Made by a program: the position numbers and the translations under genes. Of a stretch of DNA of 64,000 bases, positions 27,422 to 38,096 are shown in pieces. Source of the stretch: Halomonas sp. I5-271120 (lineage in GTDB: Bacteria > Pseudomonadota > Gammaproteobacteria > Pseudomonadales > Halomonadaceae). The stretch spans positions 434,001-498,000 of the forward strand of contig NZ_CP130701.1 of the NCBI RefSeq assembly GCF_030553075.1. The letters are read 5' to 3'. The notes beneath the pieces were generated by a model. That model did not search any database. It was not told the DNA's origin and saw only the letters and a program-made list of their open reading frames with translations. Position 1 is the stretch's first letter. Every line of letters starts with the position of its first letter.

Positions 27422-29152
27422 ATGTTAGAGCAATTGAATAAGATAAGCGTTAAATACGCTATTGCCTTCATCGGCGTGGCACTGTCGTTGATCGCTGTCG
27501 TCACGGTCGACTTCCTCCTGGTCAATACCGTCAAGGAACGAATGACCGAATTCAGCAGCACCTTTAACAACGCAACATCCAATGTTCTCAACGCCGACCG
27601 CGACCTCTATCAGGCGCATGTCGCCATCCTGGAATACCTGGGCGAGGAGCCGGGCACCACTTCAGCCAAGGCCCAGCTCGACGATTATCGCGAAAATGCC
27701 CAGCAGGCCTATGACCGGATGCAGAACTTCCAGCAACTGCTGGCCGACTACCCCAGTATCACAGCCAAGCTGAATGGATTCGAGCAGCTCTATACCGACT
27801 GGCGCAGTCAGACTGACCAGGTCATTTCCCTGCACGACAACGGCCGACGGGATGATGCAGATGTCCACTTCGAAGGTCCCATGAGCCAGGCCTTTGGCGC
27901 CCTGCGCAACGTCTATGATATCGGGGGCGAGGCAGTCGCCGACAAGACCCAAGCGCTTGAAGCGGCCACCCTCGAGAAGGTCCAAGCTCAGCAATATGCG
28001 GTCACTCTATTTACATTGGTGGTGGCCATCGTCGCCATCGCCATCGCCCTGGGGGGACCACTGATGATGTCCAGGGCGATCCGCCAGATCACACATCGCA
28101 TCAAAGAGATTGCCGAAGGCGATGGCGACCTGACCGCGCGCATCCAGTCAAAGCGCAGAGACGAAATTGGCGAACTCGCCTCTCAATTCAATGTCTTCGT
28201 TACGCGCATCGACCGGACCCTACAAGCTGTTCGCGCCAGCACCCATAGCGTACAACATGCCTCCGATGAGATCGCCAAGGGCAGCCAGGATCTGGCCTCG
28301 CGCAGCCAGCAAGCGGCCTCCAATCTGCAGGAGACATCGGCCTCCATGGAGGAGATCACATCCACAGTAAGCAACACCGCCGACGCAGCACAGCAGGCCA
28401 ATCAGCTGGTACAGTCGACGTCGAACGTCGCCCATGAGGGTCAGCTGGCGATGAGCCAAGTCGAGCAGACCATGGACGACATCAGCGCCTCGTCGGCCCA
28501 GATCAAGGACATCATTGCCCTCATCGATGGGATAGCTTTCCAGACCAACATCCTGGCACTCAATGCCTCAGTCGAAGCGGCGCGCGCCGGCGAGCACGGT
28601 CGTGGCTTCGCCGTTGTGGCCCAGGAAGTACGCACGCTGGCCGGTCGTTCCAGCGATGCGTCTCAGAGCATCCGCGAACTGATCGACACGTCGGTCACAC
28701 GCACTCAGTTCGGTGCCGACTTGGTAAAAAGAACGGGCAAGACCATGGAGGAGATCGTCAAGAGCATCAGCCGCGTCACCGACGTTATCGGCGACATCAG
28801 CGCCGGCGCGAAGGAACAGAGCCTAGGCATTGGCCAAGTCAACACGGCAGTGAGCGAACTCGACGCCATGACCCAGCAGAACGCGTCCATGGTTGAACAG
28901 ACCAATGCCGCCGCGTCCGGAATGCAAGAGCAAGCGGAGCGTCTCAACGAACTGCTCGCCTCGTTCCGGTTGGGCAATGATCTGAGCGAAAGCTTGCCTT
29001 CCCCCTCAGCCACCGGCGCCGGCACAACACACGCTTCCGCCCAGACTTCCCACGCCCAGACTTCCCACGCCCAGGCCGCCCCCGCCCGGACAACCCGAAC
29101 GTCATCACCCACGCCGTCCAGAGCACCGGCCGAGGAATGGGAGGAGTTCTAG
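27422..29152 (+). CDS. methyl-accepting chemotaxis protein
   Basis: A 576-residue inner-membrane chemoreceptor. TM1 (about 11-33), a periplasmic four-helix-bundle sensor of about 155 residues, TM2 (about 191-212), HAMP, then the long cytoplasmic coiled coil. Its signalling tip is highly conserved (IDGIAFQTNILALNASVEAA, GRGFAVVAQEVRTLAGRS). The flexible C-terminal linker contains an AQTSH repeat and ends in EWEEF, a variant of the xWxxF pentapeptide that tethers CheR/CheB. It should therefore be a high-abundance, adaptation-competent receptor. Ligand unknown. The sigma-28 promoter upstream ties it to the flagellar regulon. Confidence 0.95.
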   Translation: MLEQLNKISVKYAIAFIGVALSLIAVVTVDFLLVNTVKERMTEFSSTFNNATSNVLNADRDLYQAHVAILEYLGEEPGTTSAKAQLDDYRENAQQAYDRMQNFQQLLADYPSITAKLNGFEQLYTDWRSQTDQVISLHDNGRRDDADVHFEGPMSQAFGALRNVYDIGGEAVADKTQALEAATLEKVQAQQYAVTLFTLVVAIVAIAIALGGPLMMSRAIRQITHRIKEIAEGDGDLTARIQSKRRDEIGELASQFNVFVTRIDRTLQAVRASTHSVQHASDEIAKGSQDLASRSQQAASNLQETSASMEEITSTVSNTADAAQQANQLVQSTSNVAHEGQLAMSQVEQTMDDISASSAQIKDIIALIDGIAFQTNILALNASVEAARAGEHGRGFAVVAQEVRTLAGRSSDASQSIRELIDTSVTRTQFGADLVKRTGKTMEEIVKSISRVTDVIGDISAGAKEQSLGIGQVNTAVSELDAMTQQNASMVEQTNAAASGMQEQAERLNELLASFRLGNDLSESLPSPSATGAGTTHASAQTSHAQTSHAQAAPARTTRTSSPTPSRAPAEEWEEF

Positions 29153-29172
29153 ACACACGCGTAACCTGAAGA

Positions 29173-29204
29173 AAGACGGCCAGAGCAATTGCTCTGGCCG
29201 TCTT
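29173..29204. terminator. 32-bp perfect palindrome, bidirectional terminator of the MCP and msrB genes
   Basis: A perfect inverted repeat: 14-bp arms AAGACGGCCAGAGC/GCTCTGGCCGTCTT around AATT. T-rich sequence follows on the plus strand (GTTTCTTG). It lies between the convergent MCP and msrB genes. Confidence 0.8.
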
Positions 29205-29234
29205 GTTTCTTGTCCATGCTGCACGCTAGCCGGA

Positions 29235-29732
29235 TCAGGCAGCCACGAAGGTCAGCGCCAGGCCATTGTTACACCAGCGCAGGCCGGTGGGCTCTGGCCC
29301 GTCCTCAAATACGTGCCCCTGGTGCCCACCGCAGCGCGCGCAATGATACTCGGTGCGCGGCCAGATCGACGAGTAGTCGACCTCGGTCAACAGGTGGCCT
29401 TCCACGTGGGTGAAGAAGCTCGGCCAGCCGGTGCCGGAGTCGTACTTCATGTCACTCTTGAAGAGCAGCAACTCGCAGCCCGCACAGCGGAACTCCCCTT
29501 TTCGGGTTTCCTTGTCCAAGGGGCTCGAATGCGCAGGCTCGGTACCCGCCTCGCGCAGCACGTTGAACTGCGCTTCGCTAAGCCGCTCACGCCACTGCGC
29601 CTCGCTGAGTTCAAGCACCTCGATTCCCGCGGCGCGCTCCAGGTCCAGCTTGGGCCGGGCACTGGCCAGTGCGGGAAACAGGCTTGCTATGCCGCCGGCG
29701 CCAAGCAGACCGATAAAGTGTCGACGTTGCAT
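29235..29732 (-). CDS. msrB: exported peptide-methionine (R)-S-oxide reductase MsrB
   Basis: A 165-residue MsrB that repairs the R form of methionine sulfoxide in proteins. Zn ligands CAGC and CARC, substrate block SGTGWPSFF, and catalytic Cys in GLRWCNNGLAL. The N terminus MQRRHFIGLLGAGG, followed by a hydrophobic stretch ending in Ala-rich residues, looks like a twin-arginine (Tat) signal, so the enzyme probably works in the periplasm. The ATG at 29732 is strongly supported by GGAGG five bases upstream; the longer frame has no such site. No msrA partner is adjacent. Electron donor in the periplasm is unknown. Confidence 0.88.
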   Translation of the reverse strand: MQRRHFIGLLGAGGIASLFPALASARPKLDLERAAGIEVLELSEAQWRERLSEAQFNVLREAGTEPAHSSPLDKETRKGEFRCAGCELLLFKSDMKYDSGTGWPSFFTHVEGHLLTEVDYSSIWPRTEYHCARCGGHQGHVFEDGPEPTGLRWCNNGLALTFVAA

Positions 29733-29874
29733 TACTACCTCCACTGATGGCACCGGTTCATCCAACATGGCGACGGTGCGCCAGGAAGCCCCGGTACTTA
29801 AGTTCAGGTGCCTGGATATAAGCAAGCACTTGAATACAGGTATCCGAATACAGCTGCCTGAAAGGCGACGCCCA

Positions 29875-29902
29875 CAAAAAAGGGAAGCCGCAGCCTCCCT
29901 TC
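29875..29902 (-). terminator. rho-independent terminator of pckA
   Basis: A 9-bp stem with one A-C mismatch (AAGGGAAGC/GCCTCCCTT, loop CGCA). On the minus strand six T follow. It is about 60 bases past the pckA stop. Confidence 0.8.
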
Positions 29903-29963
29903 TCTGACTCTTGATCGGCGCCGGGGTTCGCCCCTGTGCGCTAACGTTTACGCCTAAAGGCGC

Positions 29964-31544
<1,581 letters not shown>

Positions 31545-31585
31545 TTAGGTGTCCTGGGCCCGAAGGCACTTCTCTCTCGATGGCC

Positions 31586-31603
31586 GGCGCGTCATGACGC
31601 GCC
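31586..31603. promoter_or_regulatory. 18-bp palindrome in the pckA leader
   Basis: Perfect palindrome GGCGCGTCATGACGCGCC between the predicted pckA promoter and its start codon. It could be an operator or an mRNA hairpin. No factor recognised. Confidence 0.4.
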
Positions 31604-31683
31604 CTCTGTGTTCGCGCCGGCGCCGGTGACAGGTGGGCCTGTTCTTTTGGGGAAACGGCGCCGGGCGGCTCGAATGGTCGAGC

Positions 31684-31712
31684 ATTATGGCAAAAAGGGA
31701 CGCGTGGGAAAA
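31684..31712 (-). promoter_or_regulatory. candidate sigma-70 promoter of pckA
   Basis: On the minus strand, -35 TTTTCC (31707-31712), a 17-base spacer and -10 CATAAT (31684-31689) preceded by TG (extended -10). Confidence 0.55.
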
Positions 31713-31734
31713 CGCCCCGTTTCGCTATCGTTCG

Positions 31735-31752
31735 TGTAGTTTTTCTACTACA
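31735..31752. promoter_or_regulatory. 6-6-6 inverted repeat upstream of the pckA promoter
   Basis: TGTAGT, six bases, ACTACA. It is centred about 35 bases upstream of the predicted -35 hexamer, a typical place for an activator site. The factor is unknown. Confidence 0.45.
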
Positions 31753-31785
31753 TAGAAGCACTTATCCGACGATGGCGCGCATCGC

Positions 31786-32667
31786 TCAGTGAAGGGTCGG
31801 CGAAGGCGCGTCAGGCGACTCGATCAGCGCTTCGATTTCCGCAGCACCAAAATGATAGCGGGTATGGCAGAAGTGGCACTGGGTGTCGACGGCCTGCTGC
31901 TCCTCGAGGATGCTGCGCAGCTCCGCCTCACCCAGATTGTGGAGTGCCCGGGCGATGCGTTCCCGCGAGCAGCTGCAGGCGAAATACAAGGGTTTGGGAT
32001 CGAAGACCCGCACGGTTTCCTCATGGTAGAGCCGATGCAGAAGCTCACGCTGCTCGAGGCCGAGCAGTTCTTCATCCTTGAGGGTGCTGGCCAGATGCAC
32101 GGAGCGTTCCCAGGCGTCCTGGTCCTGGTTCTGGCTCTCGTCGGGCAGGCGTTGCAGCAAGAGCCCACCGGCCCGATGCTGCTCGGCATCCGCCGCCAGC
32201 CAGAGCTTGGTCGGCAACTGTTCAGAGCGGGCGAAGTAATCTTCCAGGCAGCCGGCCAGGCTGTCTTCGCTAAGCTCGACGATGCCCTGATAGCGGTTGC
32301 CCTCTTTCGGGTCGAGGGTGATCACGATGCGGCCATCGCCCAGCAGCTCGCGGAAGCCGGCGCCGTCATCGGGCAGGGACTGATCCTCGGCCAGGCGCGC
32401 GATGCCCCGTAGCTCACCACCGGGGTTGGACTCGGCCATCAGCAGGCCCAGCGGCCCGTTACCGCGCACCTCGAGGCTCAGGGTGCCGTCGAGCTTGACG
32501 GTCTCGGTGAGCAGCGCAGCGGCGCTCAGCAGTTCGCCCAGCAGCCGGGCAACCGGCGCTGGGTAGGTTTGGGTATCGAGCACCGCCGCATAAGCAGCGT
32601 CGAGGGTCATCAGCTCGCCGCGAACGTTGGTGTCGTCGAGCAGGAAGCGTTGGATCTGGTCGGTCAT
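31786..32667 (-). CDS. hslO: redox-regulated chaperone Hsp33
   Basis: A 293-residue cytoplasmic holdase activated by oxidative unfolding. The four zinc Cys are present as CSC (in [12 protein letters not shown]) and CHFC about 30 residues later, near the C terminus. The start [12 protein letters not shown] at 32667 follows the family; the frame stays open far upstream only because it runs antisense-frame through hslR. It is preceded by hslR and yrfG on the same strand, the same yrfG-hslR-hslO-pckA order as in E. coli. Confidence 0.95.
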   Translation of the reverse strand: MTDQIQRFLLDDTNVRGELMTLDAAYAAVLDTQTYPAPVARLLGELLSAAALLTETVKLDGTLSLEVRGNGPLGLLMAESNPGGELRGIARLAEDQSLPDDGAGFRELLGDGRIVITLDPKEGNRYQGIVELSEDSLAGCLEDYFARSEQLPTKLWLAADAEQHRAGGLLLQRLPDESQNQDQDAWERSVHLASTLKDEELLGLEQRELLHRLYHEETVRVFDPKPLYFACSCSRERIARALHNLGEAELRSILEEQQAVDTQCHFCHTRYHFGAAEIEALIESPDAPSPTLH

Positions 32668-32728
32668 GTGAAGATTTCCGGTAACGTCGAATCTGGGGAA
32701 TGCGGGCTCTGCAGAGCGCTGTCGGCGC

Positions 32729-33115
32729 CTAGTCGCCCGAGTCACGCATGAAGCGCTTGATCTCGCGCCGATCGCGCCGGTCGGGCCGCTTGAGGGGGTG
32801 CTGCATGGCCTGGTTGGCCAGACGACGCTGCTCGGCTTCCTTAGTACGGCGCGCGACGCTCTCCTCGGTCTCGCGGTACAGGGTGCGCGCCTCCGGGGCG
32901 CCGCGTCTCTGGCCAGAGAGCTCAAGCACCTCGACTTCGTAGGTGTCGAAGCCCTGCGGTACGCGAACCAGGGCGCCCACCTCCACCGTCTTGCTGGTCT
33001 TCGCGCGGCCACCGTTGTAGTGCACCTTGCCGCCCTCGACCGCCTTCTTGGCGAGCTGGCGGGTCTTGAAAAAGCGCGCCGCCCACAGCCACTTGTCGAG
33101 TCGTACGTCGCCCAT
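32729..33115 (-). CDS. hslR: ribosome-associated heat shock protein Hsp15
   Basis: A 128-residue S4-domain RNA-binding protein that recycles free 50S subunits carrying nascent chains. The S4 domain is at the N terminus ([19 protein letters not shown], then [15 protein letters not shown]), and a basic tail follows. Two bases separate it from the yrfG stop, so it is cotranscribed with yrfG and probably hslO. Confidence 0.93.
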   Translation of the reverse strand: MGDVRLDKWLWAARFFKTRQLAKKAVEGGKVHYNGGRAKTSKTVEVGALVRVPQGFDTYEVEVLELSGQRRGAPEARTLYRETEESVARRTKEAEQRRLANQAMQHPLKRPDRRDRREIKRFMRDSGD

Positions 33116-33117
33116 GC

Positions 33118-33801
33118 TTACCCCTCCTCGTCTTGCTGATCGCCGGGCCGCTCGTTTGGCAGGATGCTCGCGAAGCGATCCAGGGCGATAAACTCCTCGA
33201 GATCGCGTTCCGGGCGTCGGCTGTCGGGCTGCTTGATGCCCAGCAAATGGCGGATGCCGAACTCACGAGCGCTCTCGAGCACCGCCGGATTATCATCGAT
33301 AAAGAGCGTCCGGGCGGGATCGAAGGGCTCGATGTCCTGCAGGGCGAACCAGAATTCCTGCGCCTCCTTGGGAACGCCGACATCCGCCGAGGAGACAATG
33401 GCATCGAGGAAATCCTCGAGCCCCGTCAGCGGCAGCTTCAGCGCCAGGCTCTCGCGGTCGGCATTGGTCGCCAGCACCACCCGCGGATGGGCATGCTTGA
33501 GCCAGGTAAGAAAGTCCAGAGCGTCGCTACGCAGACCGATCAGGTGCTGCACCTCACGCTTCAGGGCGACAATATCGACGCCCAGTTCGCGGCTCCAGTA
33601 GGCCAGGCTGTACCAGTTGAGAGTGCCCTGCTCCGAGATGATGCGCGAGCGGATTTCCTCCTGGCTGGCGGCATCCAGGCGGTGCAACTCGACATAGCGG
33701 CGTGGCAGGTGCTCAAGCCAGAAGTGGCTGTCGAAATGCAAGTCCAGCAGGGTACCGTCCATGTCCAGCAACACGGTATCGATGGCGCGCCAGTCGATCA
33801 T
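33118..33801 (-). CDS. yrfG: GMP/IMP nucleotidase YrfG
   Basis: A 227-residue HAD-superfamily hydrolase. Motif I is TVLLDMDGTLLDLHFD, motif II involves VVLATNADRESLALK, and motif IV is TLFIDDNPAVL. Gene position (next to hslR-hslO, divergent from nudE) and sequence agree with E. coli YrfG, which dephosphorylates GMP and IMP. I use the ATG at 33801 (MIDWRAIDTV); the longest frame begins seven codons earlier. Confidence 0.88.
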   Translation of the reverse strand: MIDWRAIDTVLLDMDGTLLDLHFDSHFWLEHLPRRYVELHRLDAASQEEIRSRIISEQGTLNWYSLAYWSRELGVDIVALKREVQHLIGLRSDALDFLTWLKHAHPRVVLATNADRESLALKLPLTGLEDFLDAIVSSADVGVPKEAQEFWFALQDIEPFDPARTLFIDDNPAVLESAREFGIRHLLGIKQPDSRRPERDLEEFIALDRFASILPNERPGDQQDEEG

Positions 33802-33874
33802 CGGCCAAGGGCTCCGCAGCAATGAATAGAGTGCTATTGTACCCCTTCATGCCATCGCTGCCCACGGAGCCCCC

Positions 33875-34465
33875 ATGCCACAAGACGCCGACTGGCCACA
33901 GAAACCCCGCACCCTGGCACGCCGCGAGGTGGCCAGGAGCCGACTGTTCGCCATCGAGGAAATGGAGCTGCGGTTTGCCAACGGCGCCGAGCGCACCTTC
34001 GAGCGCCTGATGCCACGCGGCAACGGCGTGGGCGCGGTGATGATCGTGGCCATGCCCGACCCCGAGCATGTGCTGCTGATTCGCGAGTATGCCGCCGGAT
34101 TCGACGACTACGTGCTGACGCTGCCCAAGGGGGTGGTCGACCCCGGCGAGGATATCGTCGGTGCGGCCAATCGCGAGCTGATGGAGGAATGCGGATTCGG
34201 CGCCCATCGCCTGGAACCGCTGGTGGAGCTGTCGCTGGCGCCCAACTACATGCATCACCGCATGCAGGTGATGCTGGCAAGCGACCTTTACCCCCAGCGC
34301 CTGCCCGGCGACGAGCCGGAGCCGCTGATCGTCGAGACTCACGCCATCGAATCACTACCGAGCCTGCTCGCCCGTGAAGACTTCCACGAGGCCCGCGCCA
34401 TCGCCGCGCTCTACATCGCCAGAGACCGGCTGCGCGAGGCCAGCCCGTCGATGGATCTCTGGTAG
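33875..34465 (+). CDS. nudE: ADP compounds hydrolase NudE
   Basis: A 196-residue Nudix enzyme that hydrolyses ADP-ribose, Ap3A and NADH. The Nudix box begins LPKGVVDPGEDIVGAANREL and continues MEECGFG. The N terminus (TLARREVARSRLFAIEE) matches NudE. It is transcribed divergently from yrfG, as in E. coli. Confidence 0.92.
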   Translation: MPQDADWPQKPRTLARREVARSRLFAIEEMELRFANGAERTFERLMPRGNGVGAVMIVAMPDPEHVLLIREYAAGFDDYVLTLPKGVVDPGEDIVGAANRELMEECGFGAHRLEPLVELSLAPNYMHHRMQVMLASDLYPQRLPGDEPEPLIVETHAIESLPSLLAREDFHEARAIAALYIARDRLREASPSMDLW

Positions 34466-34501
34466 CCCTGGCTTCACAGGGCGGCGACGGCTGCCCGCAG
34501 A

Positions 34502-35569
34502 CTAGCGCTGGCGCATGCCATTGCCCTCGCGCAACTTGACCCAGCGCTGCTGGCGATAGCTGTCGAGGCCGGCCTCCAGCAGCGTCATCACCTTGATCGC
34601 CGAACCAGCATCGACAGGATTCGCCGCCTGACCCGCCAGCGCATCGGCAATGCCCTGATAGTAGGCCAGGTAGTCACCGGGCAGCGTCGGATGCTCCCGG
34701 GAAACCAGTTCCTGCGACGCTTCGTCCCAGGTCCGCAAGGTGCCGCGGTTCGTATCGACACCCCACTCTGGCCCCGGCGTATCGCCGGCCTTGAGGCGAT
34801 CTTCCTGGGGGTCGAGGCCATACTTCACATAGCTGCCCTTCGTGCCGTGGGCGGCGAAGCGTGGCGTCGGCTCGGCGATCAGCGCACTGGCCTTGAGCGT
34901 CACGCGGCGCTCGTCGTAATCGAGCAGGGCCACGAAGTCATCATCGGTCTGGGCACCGTCACGACTCACCGCCAGGTCGAGCAGAATGCCCCGCGGCATG
35001 CCAAACAGCTCCAGCGCCTGGTCGAGAAGGTGCGGCCCCAGGTCATACCAGATGCCACCGCCGGGCTGGGCCTGTTCCCGCCAGCGATCGCGCACCTCGG
35101 GGCGAAAGCGATCGAAGCGTGATTCAAGTGAGACCAGACGACCGAGCTCGCCAGCATCCAGCAGCGCCTTGAGGGTCAGATAATCGCTGTCCCAGCGGCG
35201 GTTGTGGAATACCGACAGCAGCCGATCGCTCTCTTCGGCCAGACCGCGCAGCACCTTCGCCTCTGACAGGGTCACCGTGAAAGGCTTGTCGACGACCACG
35301 TGCTTACCGGCAGCGAGTGCTGCCTTGGCCAGCGGAAAGTGGCTCTGATTGGGCGTCGGAATCACCACCAGGTCGATGTCACTGCGCGAAAACAGCGCCT
35401 GGGGCTTAGCCTCCACGTCCATCTCGGGCAGCCTTGCGTGCACCTTGTCGGCGTCACTCGAGGAAATCGCCACCAGTTCGAGATTGGGCGTGGCCTGGAT
35501 CAATGGCACGTGAAAGGTCTGGCTGGCAAAGCCGAAGCCCACCACGCCGACCGTAAACTTCTGCTTCAT
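34502..35569 (-). CDS. Gfo/Idh/MocA family NAD(P)-dependent oxidoreductase
   Basis: A 355-residue soluble oxidoreductase. The N-terminal Rossmann fold has VGVVGFGFASQTFHVPLI and the family signature EKP-equivalent VVDKPFTVT (lysine of the catalytic site). The C-terminal beta-sheet domain contains GGGIWYDLGPHLLDQAL with the conserved Asp/His pair. It resembles E. coli YdgJ/YhhX-type proteins; the sugar or inositol substrate is not known. AAGGA precedes the ATG. It stands alone, convergent with nudE. Confidence 0.88.
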   Translation of the reverse strand: MKQKFTVGVVGFGFASQTFHVPLIQATPNLELVAISSSDADKVHARLPEMDVEAKPQALFSRSDIDLVVIPTPNQSHFPLAKAALAAGKHVVVDKPFTVTLSEAKVLRGLAEESDRLLSVFHNRRWDSDYLTLKALLDAGELGRLVSLESRFDRFRPEVRDRWREQAQPGGGIWYDLGPHLLDQALELFGMPRGILLDLAVSRDGAQTDDDFVALLDYDERRVTLKASALIAEPTPRFAAHGTKGSYVKYGLDPQEDRLKAGDTPGPEWGVDTNRGTLRTWDEASQELVSREHPTLPGDYLAYYQGIADALAGQAANPVDAGSAIKVMTLLEAGLDSYRQQRWVKLREGNGMRQR

Positions 35570-35768
35570 CGAGGATCCTTGAGGTATGTCGAGAAGATAA
35601 GGGCCCTCATGGGCCTGAAGATGTCGCGACCTATAGAGCTGTCGCGCCCATGCATATCATCAAACGGTCAGAGAAACGTCATATCGACCTTGGTCGAGTC
35701 AACCATACTGAAGTGTGGCTGTTCTGTTCCACCATGGTGGTTGCCCATGATCGAGGGAGGTTGATTTG

Positions 35769-35876
35769 ATGTGTTACAGCGAAGAAAGTCTTGCACAGCT
35801 GATGCTGTGGTATGAACTGGAATGTGAACTGTATGCGCCACTCAATGAGGAAGAGAAGATTCTCGAGGCGGCGTAG
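35769..35876 (+). CDS. 35-residue acidic small protein
   Basis: A short gene below usual annotation cut-offs. ATG at 35769, TAG at 35874-35876. A strong ribosome site (GGGAGG) ends eight bases before the ATG. The protein starts MCYSEESLAQLMLWYELE and ends NEEEKILEAA; it is acidic, with Trp, Tyr and two Cys, and predicted helical, soluble. A strong 11-bp hairpin follows at 35922. No family recognised. The ribosome site, composition and terminator support a real gene; conservation in relatives would settle it. Confidence 0.6.
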   Translation: MCYSEESLAQLMLWYELECELYAPLNEEEKILEAA

Positions 35877-35921
35877 GCGCCCCCTGGCGGCGAAAAAGCC
35901 AGGAACTGCCGGATTTCATTG

Positions 35922-35950
35922 AGGCCCGCGCCGAAAGGCGCGGGCCTTAT
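35922..35950. terminator. hairpin between the 35-residue gene and ilvD
   Basis: A perfect 11-bp stem AGGCCCGCGCC/GGCGCGGGCCT closed by a GAAA tetraloop. The T run is short on the plus strand (TTAT) and absent on the minus strand. It probably ends the small gene and may also serve ilvD (stop at 35987). Confidence 0.65.
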
Positions 35951-35986
35951 CACTGATGTCAAGCGCATTGATGATTCGCGAGCGCC

Positions 35987-37831
35987 TCAGTCCAGCTTGT
36001 CGAGATCGCGCACCGCGCCCTTGTCGGCGGAGGTTGCCAGCAGCGCATAGGCCTTCAGTGCCGCCGACACCTTGCGAACGCGCTCGATGGCAGGCTTCCA
36101 GGCCTGTTTGCCGCGCGCCTCCATCGCCTCGCGACGCGACGCCAGGGTGGCGTCATCCAGCAGCACGTCGATGCGGCGATTGGGGATGTCGATGCGAATG
36201 CGATCGCCCTGCTCGACCAGGCCAATGGCACCGCCAGCGGCCGCCTCCGGCGAGACGTGGCCGATGGAGAGTCCCGACGTACCCCCAGAGAAGCGCCCGT
36301 CGGTCAGCAGCGCGCAGGCCTTGCCCAGCCCCTTGGACTTCAGATACGAGGTCGGATAGAGCATCTCCTGCATGCCCGGGCCGCCCTTCGGGCCCTCGTA
36401 GCGGATCACCACCACATCGCCCTCGCTGACCTTGTCGGCAAGGATGTGCTCGACCGCCTGATCCTGTGACTCGACCACATGGGCGCGGCCCTCGAAGACC
36501 AGAATGGCGTCATCGACGCCGGCGGTCTTCACCACGCAGCCATCGACGGCGATGTTGCCCTTGAGCACCGCAAGCCCGCCCTGGGTAGAGAAGGCATGGG
36601 CCAGATCGCGAATGCAGCCGGTGGCACGATCACCGTCCAGGCTCGGCCAGCGGGCACTCTGGGAAAACGCGGTCTGGGTGGGAATACCGCCGGGGCCGGC
36701 GCGGAAGAACTCCACCACCTCGGGGCTCGGTGAGCGCATGATGTCCCACTCATCGAGTGCCGCGGCCAGGCTATCGCCATAGACGGTCGGCACCCGGGTA
36801 TCCAGCACGCCGGCCCGGTCCAGCTCGCCGAGGATCGCCATGATGCCGCCGGCCCGATGCACGTCCTCGATGTGATACTTCTGGGTGTTGGGCGCGACCT
36901 TGCACAGCTGCGGCACTTCCCTGGACAGCCGATCGATGTCGTCCATGGTGAAGTCGACCTCGGCCTCCTGCGCTGCGGCCAGCAGGTGCAGGATGGTGTT
37001 GGTGGAGCCGCCCATGGCGATATCCAGGGTCATGGCGTTCTTGAACGCCGCCTTGGCACCGATGGCGCGGGGCAGCAGATGTGCCTCGTCGCCCTCGTAG
37101 TAGCGCTTGGCCAGCTCGACGATGCGATGCCCGGCAGTCTCGAACAGCCGCCGGCGATCGGCGTGGGTGGCCAGCACCGTGCCGTTGCCGGGTAACGCCA
37201 GACCCAGAGCCTCGGTCAGGCAGTTCATCGAGTTGGCGGTGAACATGCCCGAGCAGCTGCCACAGGTCGGGCAGGCGCTGCGCTCGACTTCGTTCAGCGT
37301 CTCGTCGTCAACGCTATCGTCGGCGGCCATGACCATCGCATCGACCAGATCCAGGCCGTGATCCAGCAGCTTGGTCTTGCCGGCTTCCATGGGCCCGCCG
37401 GAGACGAAGATCACCGGCACGTTGAGGCGCATGGCGGCCATCAGCATGCCCGGCGTGATCTTGTCGCAGTTGGAGATACACACCAGGGCATCGGCGCAGT
37501 GGGCGTTGACCATGTACTCGACGCTGTCGGCGATGATGTCGCGACTCGGCAAGGAATAGAGCATGCCGTCATGACCCATGGCGATGCCGTCATCCACCGC
37601 GATGGTATTGAATTCCTTGGCCACGCCCCCGGCCTTCTCGATCTCGCGAGCCACCAGTTGACCCATGTCCTTGAGATGCACATGGCCCGGCACGAACTGG
37701 GTGAAGGAATTGGCGACGGCGATGATCGGCTTGTGGAAGTCGTCGTCCTTCATTCCGGTGGCGCGCCACAGGGCCCGGGCGCCGGCCATGTTGCGACCGG
37801 CGGTGGTGGTGCGAGAGCGATATTCGGGCAT
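35987..37831 (-). CDS. ilvD: dihydroxy-acid dehydratase
   Basis: A 614-residue Fe-S enzyme that dehydrates 2,3-dihydroxy-isovalerate and -methylvalerate in branched-chain amino acid synthesis. Cluster and active-site motifs: [32 protein letters not shown], and [17 protein letters not shown]. Length equals E. coli IlvD (616). GAGG precedes the ATG. Monocistronic here. Confidence 0.97.
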   Translation of the reverse strand: MPEYRSRTTTAGRNMAGARALWRATGMKDDDFHKPIIAVANSFTQFVPGHVHLKDMGQLVAREIEKAGGVAKEFNTIAVDDGIAMGHDGMLYSLPSRDIIADSVEYMVNAHCADALVCISNCDKITPGMLMAAMRLNVPVIFVSGGPMEAGKTKLLDHGLDLVDAMVMAADDSVDDETLNEVERSACPTCGSCSGMFTANSMNCLTEALGLALPGNGTVLATHADRRRLFETAGHRIVELAKRYYEGDEAHLLPRAIGAKAAFKNAMTLDIAMGGSTNTILHLLAAAQEAEVDFTMDDIDRLSREVPQLCKVAPNTQKYHIEDVHRAGGIMAILGELDRAGVLDTRVPTVYGDSLAAALDEWDIMRSPSPEVVEFFRAGPGGIPTQTAFSQSARWPSLDGDRATGCIRDLAHAFSTQGGLAVLKGNIAVDGCVVKTAGVDDAILVFEGRAHVVESQDQAVEHILADKVSEGDVVVIRYEGPKGGPGMQEMLYPTSYLKSKGLGKACALLTDGRFSGGTSGLSIGHVSPEAAAGGAIGLVEQGDRIRIDIPNRRIDVLLDDATLASRREAMEARGKQAWKPAIERVRKVSAALKAYALLATSADKGAVRDLDKLD

Positions 37832-37979
37832 GCGATCCTCTGTCTTCTTGCGCGTCTCGTGTCTCGAGACGTCGTTTTCGTCGTCCTGGCGCCACGGTCG
37901 TTGCCGGGCGCTCGGTGTCCAGTGAACCGACGATTCTTACATGAGCCCGGTTGGCATGGAAGCGCCCGCCCCTTCCCGC

Positions 37980-38066
37980 AGCGCTCTCCGCCACATTCTC
38001 CGCTGCACTTCTCCGTAACGCTCTCAGCAACGCTCTCAAGACGCTCTCAACGACGCTCGCCGCGAC
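37980..38066 (+). repeat. degenerate 11-13-bp tandem repeat downstream of thiQ
   Basis: About seven imperfect units with a core of GCTCTC or TTCTCC (consensus roughly ACGCTCTCARCA). The clearest are the adjacent AACGCTCTCAG, AACGCTCTCAAG and ACGCTCTCAACG units at about 38018-38052. It lies in the gap between the ilvD start and the thiQ stop. Noncoding. Confidence 0.7.
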
Positions 38067-38096
38067 GCCCTGGGCAACGACGGCCTTCGACGGGCG

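Noticed and set aside
31786..33012. N-terminal extended (408-residue) Hsp33
   Set aside because: The extension is the out-of-frame reading of hslR; the family start is at 32667.
35987..37831. ilvD as part of a 6-phosphogluconate (edd-like) pathway with gntK
   Set aside because: The sequence and length fit dihydroxy-acid dehydratase; gntK is 25 kb away and other Entner-Doudoroff genes are not seen.
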